Positions 25,763 to 33,318 of a stretch of 64,000 nucleotides of DNA are shown here, one piece after another. This DNA is from Pseudomonas sp. 8AS. Lineage in GTDB: Bacteria > Pseudomonadota > Gammaproteobacteria > Pseudomonadales > Pseudomonadaceae. A program made the translations under genes and the position numbers. Position 1 is the first letter of the stretch; every line of letters starts with the position of its first letter. The stretch covers positions 2,466,826 through 2,530,825 of the forward strand of contig NZ_LR733406.1 in the NCBI RefSeq assembly GCF_902506505.1, in the 5' to 3' direction. The notes beneath the pieces were generated by a model. That model was not told the DNA's origin and did not search any database. It saw only the letters and a list, made by a program, of their open reading frames with translations.

Positions 25763-25783
25763 ACGCGCAGTTTTTACCGGGGG

Positions 25784-25799
25784 TCGTCCATTCAGACGA
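25784..25799 (+). promoter_or_regulatory. 16-bp palindrome, inferred LuxR-type operator (site 7)
   Basis: TCGTCC-ATTC-AGACGA followed by TGCC, 94 bp before the kshA ATG, with one mismatch in the proximal half. Confidence 0.7.
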
Positions 25800-25893
25800 T
25801 GCCGGCCAGGCTCAGCCTAGGAGAATCCGTGCGGGTATCACCGCGGCGATGCCTGATCCCCGCCGCGGTCATTGCAGCTACCGGAGAATAATA

Positions 25894-26937
25894 ATGAGCA
25901 CACTCCACCGCATCGAAGCCCGTATCCTCGAACCCCGCTACGCCCGTGGCTGGCACTGCCTGGGGCCGGTCGCCCAGTACCAGGACGGCAAGGCGCACGC
26001 CCTGGATGTCTTCGGCACCCGCCTGGTCGCCTTCCAGGGCGAGGACGGCGGGCTGCATGTCCTCGACGGCTACTGCCCGCACATGGGGGCCGATCTCAGC
26101 GGTGGCTGCGTGGAGGGCAATGCCGTGCGCTGCCCGTTCCATGCCTGGCGCTGGGGCGCCGACGGCGTCTGCGACGACATCCCCTATGCCAAGCGCATTC
26201 CGCCCCGGGCCAGGATCAAGAGCTGGCCGACCCTGCTGGAGAACAACCTGCTGTTCGTCTGGAACGACCCGGAGGGCAATCCGCCCATCGAGGAACAGCG
26301 CATCCCGAGGATCGATGCCTGCTTCGATGGCCAGTGGTCGGACTGGGAAGTGGCCGAGCTGAAGATCGAGACCAACTGCCGCGAACTGATCGACAACATC
26401 GCCGACATGGCGCACTTCGATACGGTGCACGGCACCGAGCTGGATCACTTCAGCAACGTCTTCGATCGTCATATCGCCATCCAGCACATGCGTGGGCGCA
26501 GCGCGCGGCTGTCCGGCGACAGCGAGCTGCGCACGGTGGCCACCTATTTCGGCCCGGCCTACCAGATCACCGAGATGACCGGCGCCATGAACGGCCAGCC
26601 GATCGAATCGATCCTGCTCAATTGCCATGTGCCGATCGACCTCGACAGCTTCACCCTGCGCTATGGCGTGCTGGTGAGGAAGGTGCCGGGGCTGTCCGCC
26701 GAGGACAACCAGGCGATCGCCAAGGCCTATGTGGCGCAGGCCCAAGCGGCCTTCTTCGAGGACGTGGCGATCTGGCACAGCAAGGTGCGGGTGGACAACC
26801 CGCTGCTGTGCGACGGCGACGGTCCGGTCTATCAGCTGCGCAAGTGGTACGAGCAGTTCTACACCGATGTCGCCGGCCTGGGGCAGGAGTTGCGCGAGCC
26901 ACGCAGCTACACCGTGCTGTCGCGCGAGCCCGTCTGA
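25894..26937 (+). CDS. kshA: 3-ketosteroid 9alpha-hydroxylase, oxygenase subunit (KshA-type)
   Basis: A 347-residue Rieske oxygenase. The [2Fe-2S] ligands are Cys61, His63, Cys80 and His83 in YCPHMGADLS and RCPFHAW. The text that follows, RWG.DG.C..IPYAKR.PP.AR..SW, is characteristic of KshA. The mononuclear iron site is Asp171-x2-His174-x4-His179 in NIADMAHFDTVHG. KshA with its reductase KshB adds a 9alpha-hydroxyl to 3-ketosteroids; combined with Delta1-dehydrogenation this breaks ring B. No KshB gene is in the window. CGGAG lies 8 bp before ATG 25894. A terminator and the LuxR-type regulator follow. Confidence 0.93.
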   Translation: MSTLHRIEARILEPRYARGWHCLGPVAQYQDGKAHALDVFGTRLVAFQGEDGGLHVLDGYCPHMGADLSGGCVEGNAVRCPFHAWRWGADGVCDDIPYAKRIPPRARIKSWPTLLENNLLFVWNDPEGNPPIEEQRIPRIDACFDGQWSDWEVAELKIETNCRELIDNIADMAHFDTVHGTELDHFSNVFDRHIAIQHMRGRSARLSGDSELRTVATYFGPAYQITEMTGAMNGQPIESILLNCHVPIDLDSFTLRYGVLVRKVPGLSAEDNQAIAKAYVAQAQAAFFEDVAIWHSKVRVDNPLLCDGDGPVYQLRKWYEQFYTDVAGLGQELREPRSYTVLSREPV

Positions 26938-26947
26938 GACGCCTGAG

Positions 26948-26970
26948 GGACGGCGCTTGCGGCGCCGTCC
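26948..26970 (+). terminator. Hairpin after kshA
   Basis: GGACGGCGC and GCGCCGTCC pair around TTGCG, eleven bases after the stop; no long T-run. Confidence 0.6.
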
Positions 26971-27017
26971 ATCTCTTGGCCTGTATGGCCATTGCCCACC
27001 TAGTGAAAGTCCTTACT

Positions 27018-28190
27018 ATGCTTAGACTCGTCCATAACAATGATAAAAGCCCACAAGTCATGGCAGTTTCACTGACGCTCGAACACTACAGCGAAATTCT
27101 TGGTCATCTCTACCAGGGGCCGATTGAGTCCGTGCCTTGGAATACCTTTCTCGATGGCCTGAAGGACCTGCTGGCCTCCAAATACGCGACCTTCATCCTG
27201 CGCCCGCCGAGCCATCTCGTGGATGGCTTGACCATTTCCACTGCCGGCTCTTCGCAGGAGGTCACCGCTTCTTACCACCAGCACTTTTACCGCCTGGATC
27301 CCTTTGTCGACCTGCCCAATCGTCAGGTGGTATCCCTCACCGAATTCGTTTCCGTTAACGATTGGCTGAGTTCGGAGTTCTACAAGAACTTCATGGAACC
27401 GTCCGACGTGTTCCATGTGCTGGGTGCAGACATCAATACCCAGGATGGTGCCCAGTGCCGTATCCGCATCAGTCGTGGTCGCAGCGATCCACCCTTCAGC
27501 CAGGATGAAAAGGACCTGCTGACCCTGTTCCTGCCACATCTGGAGCGCGCGGTGATCCTGCATATGCGCCTCAATCGCATGGAGAGCGAACGCAACCTCT
27601 ACGCCGGCGCAGTCGATCAGATGGCGGTGGGCACCATCCTGCTCGACAGCGATGGCAAGGTGCTGCAGATGAACCGGGTAGCCGAGCAACTGGTGCAGGA
27701 AAAGGACGGCGTGCGCCTGGTCAATGAGGGGCTGCAGGTTGGTACCCCGCGCGATAGTCAGCAGTTCCGCCAGCTGGTCAAGCAGGCCCTGCTGTCACAA
27801 AAGAGCGGCAATCCCTCGGTGGTCGAGGCCATGCGCGTACAGCGTCCGTCGGGGCGAGCCGATCTCGGCGTGGTGGTACGCTCGGTACCGCCTGGCGAGT
27901 GGAGCGAGGGCAAACAGTTTCCCGCGGTGGCCATCTTCATCAGCGATCCGGAGCAGGAGTCCAGTGCGCCCCAGGAGGTTGTCCGGGCGCTGTTCGACCT
28001 GACTCCGGCGGAAACCCAACTGGCGCTGCTCCTGGCCAATGGCCTGACCCTCGATGAGGCTTCGGAGGAGTTGGGGATCAGTCGCAACACCGCGCGCGCA
28101 CACTTGCGCTCGACCTTCTCCAAGACCGGGGTAACCCGCCAGACCATGCTGGTGCGGCTGATCCTGCGTAGCGTCGCTACCCTCGGCTGA
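27018..28190 (+). CDS. LuxR-family regulator, TeiR-like, probable steroid-response activator
   Basis: A 390-residue protein. The N-terminal ~320 residues are a GAF/PAS-like sensory part; LDSDGKVLQMNRVAEQLV is PAS-like at about residues 210-230. The C-terminal 60 form a GerE helix-turn-helix: LTPAETQLALLLANGLTLDE, then LGISRNTARAHLRSTFSKTG. Length and layout match TeiR, the testosterone-inducible regulator of Comamonas, but no response-regulator domain is present. It lies next to kshA in a locus with nine copies of a palindrome of the size GerE dimers bind. ATG 27018 was chosen (weak GAAAG upstream); ATG 26985 and 27060 are alternatives. Confidence 0.88.
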   Translation: MLRLVHNNDKSPQVMAVSLTLEHYSEILGHLYQGPIESVPWNTFLDGLKDLLASKYATFILRPPSHLVDGLTISTAGSSQEVTASYHQHFYRLDPFVDLPNRQVVSLTEFVSVNDWLSSEFYKNFMEPSDVFHVLGADINTQDGAQCRIRISRGRSDPPFSQDEKDLLTLFLPHLERAVILHMRLNRMESERNLYAGAVDQMAVGTILLDSDGKVLQMNRVAEQLVQEKDGVRLVNEGLQVGTPRDSQQFRQLVKQALLSQKSGNPSVVEAMRVQRPSGRADLGVVVRSVPPGEWSEGKQFPAVAIFISDPEQESSAPQEVVRALFDLTPAETQLALLLANGLTLDEASEELGISRNTARAHLRSTFSKTGVTRQTMLVRLILRSVATLG

Positions 28191-28200
28191 AGTCGGGGGT

Positions 28201-28216
28201 TAGTCCGAGCGGACGA
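28201..28216 (+). promoter_or_regulatory. 16-bp palindrome, inferred LuxR-type operator (site 8)
   Basis: TAGTCC-GAGC-GGACGA followed by TTCC, 10 bp after the regulator stop and 61 bp before the nudE ATG. Confidence 0.78.
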
Positions 28217-28277
28217 TTCCGCTGGCCCCTGGCGGCCGCATCATCAGGTCTCCCACTCCCGCCGGGAGGCCTGTCCC

Positions 28278-28829
28278 ATGCGTACACGCCCGACCATCCT
28301 GAAGACCGAACTGCTCGCCGCCAGCCGTTATTTCCAGATCGAGCAATTGCATCTGTGTTTCGGCAATGGCCAGCAGCGCATCTACGAACGCCTGCGTGGT
28401 TCCGACTATCAGTCGGTGCTGATTGTGGCCATGCCGGATCCCGAGCACATCCTGCTGGTGCGCGAGTATGCCGTGGGGGTAGAGGAGCATGTGCTCGGTC
28501 TGCCCAAGGGCGGTGTCGAGTTTGGTGAAACAGCCCTGCAGGCGGCCAACCGCGAATTATCCGAAGAGGTCGGTTTGCGCGCCGAGCGTCTCACTGATCT
28601 CGGCCAGCTCAGCCTGGCTCCCGGGCATCTCTGTCACCAGTGCCAGGTTGTACTGGCCGAGCAGCTGAGGCCTTGCCTAGCCCTGGGTGACGAGCCCGAG
28701 CCGATTGAGTTGGTTCCGGTTGCCTGGGGCGAGCTGCCGAGGCTGGTGGCCAAGGGCGAGCTCAACGAGTCCCGGGCACTGGCAGCGCTGTTCCTCGCGC
28801 AATGCGCAATAGCCGTTGGACGGGGGTAG
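28278..28829 (+). CDS. nudE: NudE-type Nudix hydrolase
   Basis: A 183-residue ADP-compound hydrolase. The Nudix box is complete: GGVEFGETALQAANREL followed by SEEVGL (G-x5-E-x7-REL-x-EE-x-GL). LPKGGVEFGE and the C-terminal length match NudE, which cleaves ADP-ribose, NADH and Ap3A. It sits between operator sites 8 and 9; the TAG stop codon is the first three bases of site 9. This suggests that it is steroid-induced here, perhaps to handle nicotinamide or CoA-type dinucleotides, although nudE is usually a housekeeping gene. Confidence 0.93.
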   Translation: MRTRPTILKTELLAASRYFQIEQLHLCFGNGQQRIYERLRGSDYQSVLIVAMPDPEHILLVREYAVGVEEHVLGLPKGGVEFGETALQAANRELSEEVGLRAERLTDLGQLSLAPGHLCHQCQVVLAEQLRPCLALGDEPEPIELVPVAWGELPRLVAKGELNESRALAALFLAQCAIAVGRG

Positions 28830-28842
28830 TCCGAATGGACGA
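28827..28842 (+). promoter_or_regulatory. 16-bp palindrome, inferred LuxR-type operator (site 9)
   Basis: TAGTCC-GAAT-GGACGA, beginning on the nudE stop codon and ending 73 bp before ATG 28916 of a small gene. Confidence 0.78.
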
Positions 28843-28915
28843 GGCAATGGCTGCCGCTCCGGAATAGCCTGATTTCCACCAGCATTCTCCGCATCCGTCG
28901 CCAGAGAGGATCGCC

Positions 28916-29071
28916 ATGAAAACAACAACATTGCTGCTGATAGCCTGCGTTTTTGCCGTGTTCTTTCTGTCCATCGGCCTGCTGCTGAAAGCACCTCCCT
29001 ATCCTGTTGCCACGCACGCTTATTGCACCGTGTATAGCTGCTTTTCTCCCCCGCTGAATCCTTGGCCATAA
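28916..29071 (+). CDS. 51-residue single-pass membrane protein, unknown
   Basis: ATG 28916 is preceded at 5 bp by GAGAGGA, a strong ribosome-binding site. The product starts MKTTTLLLIACVFAVFFLSI, continues GLLLKAPPYP, and ends in a short tail with two cysteines (HAYCTVYSCFSPP) and PLNPWP. It has one hydrophobic segment (residues 6-24) and then a proline- and cysteine-containing segment likely on the periplasmic side. Operator site 9 lies directly upstream, so it looks like a regulated, monocistronic small gene. No family is recognised. A signal peptide with a ~25-residue mature peptide is the alternative. Confidence 0.65.
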   Translation: MKTTTLLLIACVFAVFFLSIGLLLKAPPYPVATHAYCTVYSCFSPPLNPWP

Positions 29072-29272
29072 CGCATGCCGCTGGAACAGCGGCTCCTGAT
29101 CCGATCGGGATGGATCAGTTTGTAAATTGGCAGCGGAGTAAGGGGTTTCTGTATGAAAATACAGCACTAAGATATTGATTCGTTTGTAGTGAAATACGTG
29201 CTTTTTGGGTGCTGAAGAGTCACGTTTTCTTATTTTATATCAATGGCTTAGGCGTATTTTGCCGTCACAGTT

Positions 29273-29313
29273 ACATGGTGGGGTCGTTGGTTCGAGTCCA
29301 ATTGTGCCTACCA
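29273..29313 (+). pseudogene. tRNA-Val(GAC) 3' fragment (attachment-site remnant)
   Basis: ACATGGTGGGGTCGTTGG, then GTTCGAGTCCAATTGTGCCTACCA split over the T-arm and acceptor end, gives the right half of a tRNA. GTTGG/CCAAT form the T-stem around TTCGAGT, and the end is CCA. It matches my memory of Pseudomonas tRNA-Val(GAC) with one G missing and one base change. No matching 5' half (acceptor strand, D-arm) is found upstream. Such 3' fragments arise when an island integrates into a tRNA gene. Confidence 0.7.
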
Positions 29314-29320
29314 AACAAAT

Positions 29321-29372
29321 CCGTCTAGCACGGTACTTAGAAGGCGATCCGAGAGGATCGCCTTTTTTGTTT
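29321..29372 (+). repeat. Terminator repeat, left copy
   Basis: 52 bp matching 33319-33370 at 45 positions. It contains the terminator AAGGCGATCC-GAGA-GGATCGCCTT with a T-run, the natural terminator of the tRNA. Confidence 0.8.
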
Positions 29373-29428
29373 GGGAGTGATTTGGGAAAACGAAGTGGCG
29401 GCCCACGCATCCAGGTCGGCACTCCGTA

Positions 29429-29584
29429 TCAATTCCACGAGTTCTTCCCCAGGCCGGCCTGATAGTGTTCGGTCATCCTCACGTCGTAGCCCAGCAGCGT
29501 TCGGATATATTTCGGCGGGTAGACTTGCTGCTCGTACAGCCATGCACCTGATGCCCTGATTTCATCAAAGATTGGCTGATCTGG
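29429..29584 (-). pseudogene. Tyrosine recombinase (phage integrase) C-terminal remnant
   Basis: The last ~51 codons of an integrase reading toward the tRNA fragment: FDEIRASGAWLYEQQVYPP, KYIRTLLGYDVRM and TEHYQAGLG. The motif order is that of the recombinase C-terminus (HxIR.LGA..L, LLGH, Y nucleophile). The Tyr of EHYQAG is kept, but the catalytic His of HEIR is Asp and the His of LLGH is Tyr, so it is inactive. No N-terminal part can be read upstream, where tetR now lies. It marks the integration end of a decayed mobile element. Confidence 0.75.
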
Positions 29585-29626
29585 TTGTGCTGCACTTGAC
29601 GCAGCAGAGGTTGCTCTGTAAGTTCT

Positions 29627-29640
29627 GGAACGATCATTCC
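29627..29640. promoter_or_regulatory. TetR operator, copy 1
   Basis: GGAACGATCATTCC, 16 bp before the tetR ATG; differs from the perfect copy at 30300 by one base. Confidence 0.75.
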
Positions 29641-29656
29641 TATTTGTTTGGTTGCC

Positions 29657-30238
29657 ATGCGTAGAAAAGAATTCGAGCCTGACGCGATTGCCGCTGCCGC
29701 CATGCGCGTGTTCTGGCAGCGCGGTTATGCCGCGACTTCGATTCAGGATCTGGTCGAAGGCACCGGGCTGTCGCGCAGTAGCCTCTACGGCACCTTCGCG
29801 AGCAAGCAGGGGCTCTTTCAGCAAGCACTGCGCTGCTACCAGGCGGTGACAACGGTCAATGTGCAGTTGCTGGCCGGTCCGGGTTCGCCCAAGGAGCTGA
29901 TCCGGCAACTGCTGTTGCGCATCGCCGAGGATGAGCTGGATGACCCACAGCGACGCGGCTGCCTGGTCGCCAATGCCACGCTGGAGCTGGCAGGCCACGA
30001 CGAGGCGGTAGCTGAGTTGGTAGCACATAACTTTCGGCGGCTGCAGCAGGCATTGGAGCGGTTGATCGAGCGCGGGCAGCAATCGGGCGAGGTGGCGGCC
30101 GGAAAGAACCCGCGGGCGCTGGCCCGCTTCTTCGTCAACACCATGCAGGGGCTGCGCGTGCTGGGCAAAGGCAGCCCACCCAAGCTGCGTCGTCAGTGTC
30201 TGTTGGACGTGATCGACGTGGCGCTCGAAGTGCTGTAA
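29657..30238 (+). CDS. TetR-family transcriptional regulator
   Basis: A 193-residue repressor. The N-terminal helix-turn-helix is TSIQDLVEGTGLSRSSLYGT followed by FASKQGLFQQAL. The C-terminal part resembles the electrophile- and quinone-responsive branch that controls reductases, including PQRRGCLVANATLEL, a common motif there with a Cys. No clear ribosome-binding site precedes ATG 29657, and the operator lies just before it, so a short or leaderless transcript is possible. It would repress itself and the oxidoreductase-MFS-nitroreductase genes behind the second operator. Confidence 0.9.
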   Translation: MRRKEFEPDAIAAAAMRVFWQRGYAATSIQDLVEGTGLSRSSLYGTFASKQGLFQQALRCYQAVTTVNVQLLAGPGSPKELIRQLLLRIAEDELDDPQRRGCLVANATLELAGHDEAVAELVAHNFRRLQQALERLIERGQQSGEVAAGKNPRALARFFVNTMQGLRVLGKGSPPKLRRQCLLDVIDVALEVL

Positions 30239-30245
30239 CCACCCG

Positions 30246-30285
30246 CCGTCTTGGCGCGCGCTGTGCGCCGGAATGACGGGTTTTT
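30246..30285 (+). terminator. Terminator of tetR
   Basis: CCGTC/GACGG enclosing GGCGC/GCGCC, followed by five T, eight bases after the tetR stop. Confidence 0.55.
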
Positions 30286-30299
30286 ATTTGCCTTTATCG

Positions 30300-30313
30300 G
30301 GAACGATCGTTCC
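30300..30313. promoter_or_regulatory. TetR operator, copy 2
   Basis: GGAACGATCGTTCC, a perfect 14-bp palindrome 36 bp before ATG 30350. Confidence 0.8.
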
Positions 30314-30349
30314 GTTAATGCTTGTTTCACCACACACCAAGGGGTTCCC

Positions 30350-31213
30350 ATGAACATTGCTACAAGGCCCATAGTCGCAGTCCTCGGTACAGGCCTGATC
30401 GGTGCACCCATTGCACGCAATCTGGCCGCGCGCGGGTTTCGCGTGCGGGCCTGGAATCGCACCGCCGCCAAGGCCCAAGCGCTGGCCGCAGCCGGCATCC
30501 AGGCATGCGACAGCCCGGCCGATGCAGTGCGCGATTGCGACATCATCCTGACCGTGCTCAAGGACGGCCCCAGCACTCAGGCAGCCATACAGGCTGCGAC
30601 ACCGGCGCTGAACAAGGGGGCGATCTGGCTGCAACTGGGCACGGTCGGCATCGAGGGCATTGCCACCCTGGAGGCGCTGGCCGAACAGCTTGGGCTGGTG
30701 TTCTATGACGCCCCGGTGCAGGGCTCCCGCCAGCCGGCCGAGCTGGCGCAGCTGGTCATCCTGGCGTCCGGCCCGGTCGTGCAGCAGGCGCTGGTGCAGC
30801 CCATCTTTGATGCCATTGGCAAGCGTACCTTGTGGCTCGGCGAACAGCCGGGCAGCGGCAGTCGCCTGAAGCTCGCGCTCAATAGCTGGGCCTTTGCGCT
30901 GACCCATGGCCTGGCCGAGAGCCTGGCACTGGCCAGGGGCCTGGGTATCGACCCGGCGCTGGTGGTGGACGTGGTCACGGCCGGTCCGATGGACAGTGGC
31001 TACTTCCAGGCCAAGGCCGCCGCCATTCTGGCCGACAATTACAGCGCCAGTTTTTCCATCGCCAATGCGCTGAAGGACGCCCGCCTGGTGGTCGAGGCCG
31101 CCGCCCAGGCCGGTGTGCAGGTGGATGCGGCGCAGGCTGGCCTGCACCGCTTCGAGCGTGCGCTGGAGGCGGGGCACGCGGACAAGGACATGGCGGCGTC
31201 CTACCTCGCCTGA
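30350..31213 (+). CDS. NAD(P)-dependent oxidoreductase, 3-hydroxyisobutyrate dehydrogenase family
   Basis: A 287-residue beta-hydroxyacid dehydrogenase. VAVLGTGLIGAPIARNLAARG is the dinucleotide fold, with WNRT after strand 2, favouring NADP. The catalytic lysine lies in GSGSRLKLALNSWAF. Length is usual for the family. AAGGGG precedes the ATG. As first gene behind the TetR operator, with MFS and nitroreductase genes following, it probably takes part in detoxifying an aldehyde or carbonyl compound rather than in valine catabolism. Confidence 0.9.
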   Translation: MNIATRPIVAVLGTGLIGAPIARNLAARGFRVRAWNRTAAKAQALAAAGIQACDSPADAVRDCDIILTVLKDGPSTQAAIQAATPALNKGAIWLQLGTVGIEGIATLEALAEQLGLVFYDAPVQGSRQPAELAQLVILASGPVVQQALVQPIFDAIGKRTLWLGEQPGSGSRLKLALNSWAFALTHGLAESLALARGLGIDPALVVDVVTAGPMDSGYFQAKAAAILADNYSASFSIANALKDARLVVEAAAQAGVQVDAAQAGLHRFERALEAGHADKDMAASYLA

Positions 31214-31234
31214 GCTGACTGGAGCGATTGTCGT

Positions 31235-32452
31235 ATGAGCAACCACGATTATGGAAAGGTCGCTGCCGCGCCGGCGAAAGATGCCGAAGGGCTGCCGCTC
31301 TGGAGGCTGCTGGCGTTCACCCTGGCGGGCTTTCTCGCCATCATGACCGAGACCCTGCCGGCCGCTCTGTTGCCGCAGATCGGCCAGAGCCTGGGCATCT
31401 CTGCAGCCCTGGCCGGCCAGTTGGTAACACTCTATGCGCTTGGGTCGGTGCTGGCCGCCATTCCGCTCATTGCCGCCACGCGCAGTTGGCGCCGCCGGCC
31501 GCTGTTTCTGCTGGCGATCGGCGGTCTGTTGCTGTTCAACAGCATCACCGCCTTGTCCAGCCATTACGGGCTGATTCTCGCCGCTCGCTTCGCCGCGGGT
31601 ATGGCGGCCGGGGTGGTATGGGGCCTGCTGGCCGGCTATGTGCGGCGCATGGTGCCGCAGCGTTTGCAGGGGCGCGCGCTGGCGCTGGCCGGTGCCGGCC
31701 AACCCATTGCGCTGGCCATCGGCGTGCCCCTGGGAGCCTGGCTGGGCACTCTGTTCGATTGGCGCGGTGTGTTCTGGAGCATGTCGCTGCTGTCGCTGCT
31801 GCTGTTCGTCTGGGTGCGTCTGGCGGTGCCGGATTTCGCGGGGCAGTCGGCCAGACAGCGCCTGCCGATCCGACGCATCTGCCTGCTGCCGGGCATCCGC
31901 CCGGTGCTGCTGGCGCTGTTCGCCTGGATACTGGCGCACAACATTCTCTACACCTACATCGCGCCGTTCCTGGCATCGGTGGGCCTGGGCCATTGCCTGG
32001 ATGCCGTGCTGCTGTTGTTCGGTGTGGCCGCCATCGCGGGGATCTGGATCACCGGCCTGCTGGTGGATCGCTGGCTGCGCACGCTGACCCTGCTCAGCCT
32101 GGGCGTGTTTGCTGCGGCGGCGCTGTTGCTGGGCTTCGCGGGTGGTTCGGGCATCCTGGTGCTGCTGGGAGTCGCAACCTGGGGGCTCACCTTTGGTGGC
32201 GCGCCGACGCTGCTGCAAACCGCGCTGGCGGATATGGCAAATGATGCGGCCGATGTCGCGCAATCCATGCTGGTGACGGTCTTCAACCTGGCCGTGGCCG
32301 GCGGCGGCGTGCTGGGCGCGATCCTGTTGCAGCACGGCGGGCCAGCCGCATTGCCGTGGGCACTGGCGGCGCTGGCGCTGCTGGGGCTGGCGGTGGTCTG
32401 GTCAGCCAGGGTGCATGGTTTTCGACCGGGCCAGCGGGCCGCTGCGGCCTGA
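31235..32452 (+). CDS. MFS transporter (AraJ/YdhP-like drug efflux type)
   Basis: A 405-residue MFS protein with twelve TMs. FLAIMTETLPAALLPQIGQS and LVTLYALGSVLAAIPL are typical of the AraJ/PbuE/chloramphenicol-exporter group. It starts 21 bp after the oxidoreductase stop with GGAG upstream. Together with the TetR gene it looks like an inducible efflux pump. A nitroreductase follows in the same direction. Confidence 0.9.
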   Translation: MSNHDYGKVAAAPAKDAEGLPLWRLLAFTLAGFLAIMTETLPAALLPQIGQSLGISAALAGQLVTLYALGSVLAAIPLIAATRSWRRRPLFLLAIGGLLLFNSITALSSHYGLILAARFAAGMAAGVVWGLLAGYVRRMVPQRLQGRALALAGAGQPIALAIGVPLGAWLGTLFDWRGVFWSMSLLSLLLFVWVRLAVPDFAGQSARQRLPIRRICLLPGIRPVLLALFAWILAHNILYTYIAPFLASVGLGHCLDAVLLLFGVAAIAGIWITGLLVDRWLRTLTLLSLGVFAAAALLLGFAGGSGILVLLGVATWGLTFGGAPTLLQTALADMANDAADVAQSMLVTVFNLAVAGGGVLGAILLQHGGPAALPWALAALALLGLAVVWSARVHGFRPGQRAAAA

Positions 32453-32544
32453 TTGCAAGGCTGCGCCGAATACCTGTCGTGCTGCACGAACCTGATGGCG
32501 CCAGCCCCTCTAATTCAACCATTTCTCTTTCAGCAGGTATCTCC

Positions 32545-33162
32545 GTGACAAACCCGATTCAGCACGCGATCGAGTCCCGTGTTTCCACCAATCATTTTCA
32601 ACCCGGCCGCAGCCTGTCCGACGACATCATCGCTTCGCTGGTCGCCCAGGCCACGCGCGCGCCTTCTGCCTTCAACATGCAGAACTGGCGGTTTGTCGCC
32701 GTGCGCTCGGTCGAGGCCAAGGCCCGCCTGAGGTCGCTCGCCTATGACCAGCAGAAGGTGGTGGATGCATCGGTCGCCTTCATCGTCTGCGGCAGGCTTG
32801 CCGCACATGCGCAACTGGCCGCCGCGCTTCAGCCCAGTGTGAGCGCGGGCATCATGGAGCAGCAGATGGTCGATGGCTGGGTGGCGCTGGCCAGTGCAGC
32901 GCATGAGGGCGATCCTGTTTTGCAGCGCGATGAAGCCATTCGTTCGGCATCACTGGCGGCGATGACATTGATGCTTGCCGCCCAGGGCATGGCGCTGGGC
33001 TCATGCGCCATGGCCGGCTTCGATGCCGAAGGTGTGAGTCGGGCGTTTCATTTCGATAGCGCCGAGATTCCCGTTGTCATTGTGACGGTCGGCTATCCGG
33101 CGAGCGGCAACTGGCCACAGAAACCACGCAAGCCATTGCCGGAGATTCTCACCATTGTCTGA
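32545..33162 (+). CDS. Nitroreductase-family flavoprotein
   Basis: A 205-residue FMN reductase. TRAPSAFNMQNWRFVAVR is the FMN-binding N-terminal motif and LAAQGMALGSCAMAGFD the central one; it closes in IVTVGYP. The start is taken as GTG 32545 (AGCAGG upstream), because earlier in-frame codons read through low-complexity sequence belonging to the MFS gene end. The role is probably reduction of nitroaromatics or quinones, in line with the TetR-controlled set. Confidence 0.88.
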   Translation: MTNPIQHAIESRVSTNHFQPGRSLSDDIIASLVAQATRAPSAFNMQNWRFVAVRSVEAKARLRSLAYDQQKVVDASVAFIVCGRLAAHAQLAAALQPSVSAGIMEQQMVDGWVALASAAHEGDPVLQRDEAIRSASLAAMTLMLAAQGMALGSCAMAGFDAEGVSRAFHFDSAEIPVVIVTVGYPASGNWPQKPRKPLPEILTIV

Positions 33163-33318
33163 TGCTGGTGGAGTGCGTTGCCGCTGCCATCCAGCGGTTG
33201 TGTCGGCAGGGTTTTCTGTAAAACACGACCCGCCCGGACGCAATGGGCATTCCTGAAATGGATCCTTTAGCTGGCTTAGATACTCCTGATTTCTGTAGGG
33301 GAGGAATCCATGCCAAAC

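Larger units (their letters stand above)
29072..29656. other. Low-GC junction region with tRNA fragment and recombinase remnant
   Basis: 585 bp without an intact gene. The first ~200 bp are distinctly AT-rich against the surroundings. It holds the tRNA-Val 3' fragment, its terminator repeat, the recombinase remnant and the first TetR operator. Confidence 0.7.

Noticed and set aside
26985-27017. Earlier ATG for the LuxR-type regulator
   Set aside because: It would add 11 residues with no ribosome-binding site; the start at 27018 gives the expected length.
33267-33318. A second tRNA-like remnant at the right island end
   Set aside because: TTAGCTGGCTTAGA and the final CCAAAC recall a D-arm and an acceptor end, but stems do not pair well enough to call.
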